DNA of 13,496 nucleotides from JBLHKS01 sp047620505 (GTDB lineage: Bacteria; Verrucomicrobiota; Verrucomicrobiia; Verrucomicrobiales; DEV007): NCBI GenBank assembly GCA_047620505.1, contig JBLHKS010000189.1:1-13496 (forward strand), written 5' to 3'. The position numbers and the translations under genes were made by a program. Positions 11,395 to 13,496 of the stretch are shown piece by piece (position 1 is the stretch's first letter; the number at the start of each line of letters is the position of its first letter). Under the pieces are notes generated by a model. That model was not told the DNA's origin, searched no databases, and saw only the letters and a program-made list of their open reading frames with translations.

Positions 11395-13496
11395 TCAGCG
11401 CTTCAGCCCGACAACTTCGAGCATCCCCATGAGGTTTTCCCATCGACGAATCCCGATATCGATGATCAGCAGTCCAAGAAATCCCAACACCAAGTACGGC
11501 CACAGCTCGACGTAACGCGCATCCGCAGCGCCCGTTAACTCGATCCGATCTTCGGCTGACTCAACCAGAACCCCGCCAGTGAGCTCTGTCGCCTTGGATA
11601 GTAGCTCACGATTGATCTCGCCGGTCGCGACCTCACCCGAAGGGTTATGCACGTAGCCTGCCGAAACCCGCTGAGCGCCCGTTTGCGCTTGTACTAGGTA
11701 AACGCCGGCTTGCTCGGGCCGAAACCTGGTCGAATAGAGTCCTGAACCCTCTTGTTCCAGAGTTTTAGTCGCAAATTCCTTCATGCTCGAACCAAGCGCA
11801 TTTGCCGGGACGAAAAAGATCTCCGCGTCGACGTTAGCATCGTTCCGCCGGCTCCCAGCGTCTTCAAGCAGATCGACGAAAACCCGCGTTTCCTCGCCGT
11901 CTTCCTCCAGCCAGAGATCCATGTTTCGGCCCTGCGGCGGGCGAGCGGTTTCCCGAAGAACCTGCGCCCAGAATCTCGAATAGCCGTCCCAACCCTCGAC
12001 CCAGAGGACGCCCCAACGCGATTTACAGTCGCTCGTGAACGCCGTGACTTTTCCGAGGCCGAATTGCCAGTGCGCGAGGAGCGGATCGCCCGCATCGGTT
12101 ACCAGCGGAACTTGAGCGATCGAACGCCGATTGGTTTTGACGTAGCCGAGAAGCCGCGGGGCAGCCGCTTCGTCCCAATTCTTCAGCATCGGGTGTTCCT
12201 CGACTAACTCCGGCAAAAACGGCTCTTCGCGAATCAGCCGGCCGGTGTGCATCATCGTATCTTGAGTGAAAATTCGCGTAATCGCGTTCGGATCCATCGT
12301 CACGTAGCTCTTTCCGCCGCCAGCAGCTGCTATCGCCTGAAGCAGCGCAATTTGAGCTCCGTTTCCGACCGCGACCGTCGAAATCGTGATCCCTTCCGCG
12401 TTGCAAGCCGCCGCCAGCTCCTGATAGCCCTCGCCCGAAGTCTGACCATCGGTCAAAACGATCATGTGCTTGATCTTCGCCTTTACCTTGTTCAGCTCGG
12501 CGCGCGCGAGGGTGATTCCTGGATGAATATTCGTCCCGCCGCCGCTGGCGAGGAGCGAAATCTGGCCTGCGATCGCAGCCGTCGAGCTGACTCGCGTCAT
12601 TCCTACTACCGTGTGGACGCTCGAATCGAACGCGTAGACGCCGATGTAGTCCTTGTCCTCAAGCAGGTCCGCAGTCGCGATCGCCGCCGATTTGCAGATT
12701 TCGATCTTCTGGCCCGACATCGATCCGCTTCGGTCGACCACGAGCGCGAGCGCCGAACTCTGATGCTCTTCGTGATCCGGTCCGCGCAATTTCACAGGAA
12801 GAATTTCCTCAATCGGCGTCCGATAGTAGCCGCCGACGCCAAACGAATTCGGACCGCCGATCATCACGAATCCGCCGCCGAGTTTGTCGACGTAATCGCG
12901 AATCGCCGTCATTCGAGCCTCCCCAATGTCATGAGCTGCGATGTCGGAAAAAATGATCGCGTCGTAGCCAGCGAGTTCGCGCAGGCTGTTGGGAATTCCG
13001 TTCGGATCGCGAACGTCGAGCCGGATTCCTTCGCGAACCATCGCGTTAACGAGATACTTCGACTCGCCTTCTTCGCCTTCGACGTAAAGAATCAGCGGCT
13101 TGCCGCGAACGTCGACGATCGACAGCGCCTCGTTGTTGTCCGGAATCGCATCGCGGCCCTCAAAGCCTTCGATCACAACGCGATAGTTATAAATATTCCG
13201 CTTCTCCGGCGATCGCCGAAACGAAAACTGCTGAGCCTGACCAACTTCCAAGGTAATTTCCTTCGACTCGACTTCGAGACCGTTCTCAAACAACCGAACT
13301 CGGCCATCACCCGCGATCGACGCCTCAATCGTCGCCGTCAGATCGACCGTCGCGCCTTCGTTGATCCTCGATTGCGAGCTGACGAGGCTCGTCACGCGGA
13401 CATCCGGCCGCTGTTCGCCGGTCACCGGCAACGCGTGAATTCGCACGCCGGAGACAGCAGCTGCTCGCGCGGCTTGTTCCAGACTTCCGTCCGTTT
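11395..13496 (-). CDS. VWA-domain and glutamine-amidotransferase-like membrane protein; 5' end beyond the right edge
   Basis: There are 699 visible residues, open to the right edge; GTG 13444-13446 is an internal codon because the frame continues upstream as TDGSLEQAARAAAVSGV, the end of what is probably a first VWA domain. Then come an immunoglobulin-like region (about residues 35-130) and a glutamine-amidotransferase-like (flavodoxin-type) domain at about 133-236 (ILYVEGEEGESKYL to FVMIGGPNSFGVGG). A complete VWA domain spans about 245-415 with MIDAS residues DRSGS (254-258), Thr321 and Asp349, so it can bind Mg2+ or Mn2+. A beta-rich region follows, and a transmembrane helix lies at about 665-682 (PYLVLGFLGLLIIDIGI). 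Such proteins sit near MoxR/BatA-type systems in Planctomycetes and Verrucomicrobia, and roles in envelope assembly are suspected. No catalytic Cys/His pair of true amidotransferases was seen. The stop is 21 bases from the REP element. Confidence 0.88.
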   Translation of the reverse strand, partial: TDGSLEQAARAAAVSGVRIHALPVTGEQRPDVRVTSLVSSQSRINEGATVDLTATIEASIAGDGRVRLFENGLEVESKEITLEVGQAQQFSFRRSPEKRNIYNYRVVIEGFEGRDAIPDNNEALSIVDVRGKPLILYVEGEEGESKYLVNAMVREGIRLDVRDPNGIPNSLRELAGYDAIIFSDIAAHDIGEARMTAIRDYVDKLGGGFVMIGGPNSFGVGGYYRTPIEEILPVKLRGPDHEEHQSSALALVVDRSGSMSGQKIEICKSAAIATADLLEDKDYIGVYAFDSSVHTVVGMTRVSSTAAIAGQISLLASGGGTNIHPGITLARAELNKVKAKIKHMIVLTDGQTSGEGYQELAAACNAEGITISTVAVGNGAQIALLQAIAAAGGGKSYVTMDPNAITRIFTQDTMMHTGRLIREEPFLPELVEEHPMLKNWDEAAAPRLLGYVKTNRRSIAQVPLVTDAGDPLLAHWQFGLGKVTAFTSDCKSRWGVLWVEGWDGYSRFWAQVLRETARPPQGRNMDLWLEEDGEETRVFVDLLEDAGSRRNDANVDAEIFFVPANALGSSMKEFATKTLEQEGSGLYSTRFRPEQAGVYLVQAQTGAQRVSAGYVHNPSGEVATGEINRELLSKATELTGGVLVESAEDRIELTGAADARYVELWPYLVLGFLGLLIIDIGIRRWENLMGMLEVVGLKR

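Overview
The window comes from a moderately GC-rich bacterial chromosome, most likely Verrucomicrobiota or a close PVC-superphylum relative. The grounds are a long Hanks-type Ser/Thr kinase with a transmembrane helix and a large RCC1-like exterior, an RRM-type RNA-binding protein, a VWA/glutamine-amidotransferase-like membrane protein, and mostly absent Shine-Dalgarno sequences. This is inferred from gene content; no rRNA or other taxonomic marker is present.

Left part (1-2700): the 5' end of a STAND NTPase gene (DUF4062/TIR-like N-terminus, then NB-ARC) reads leftwards off the window from 1169. Its third codon positions are far richer in G/C than those of the other genes, which suggests import. 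Across an AT-rich divergent interval with a 9-bp dyad lies a small membrane-protein gene reading rightwards. It may be split by a frameshift in a G-run. Next comes a single-HKD phospholipase D-like nuclease. A STAND sensor, a membrane protein and a nuclease side by side look like a possible defence island, but this is unproven.

Middle part (2703-8504): three genes read leftwards: a 119-residue triple-span membrane protein, a 1475-residue receptor-type Ser/Thr kinase and a tandem GNAT acetyltransferase. The kinase exterior holds three copies of a roughly 185-residue beta-rich module and a C-terminal RCC1-like propeller. Only 21 bases separate the kinase and GNAT genes, so co-transcription is likely.

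Right part (8505-13496): a gene-free 602-base leader with a perfect 20-bp palindrome precedes an RRM protein with long disordered flanks. Its stop codon overlaps the TTG start of miaA (tRNA dimethylallyltransferase), so the two are probably translationally coupled. A perfect 29-bp inverted repeat of REP type fills the convergent gap after miaA. Facing it is a VWA-domain membrane protein gene whose 5' end lies beyond the right edge.

No tRNA, rRNA, CRISPR array, transposase or recognisable riboswitch was seen.
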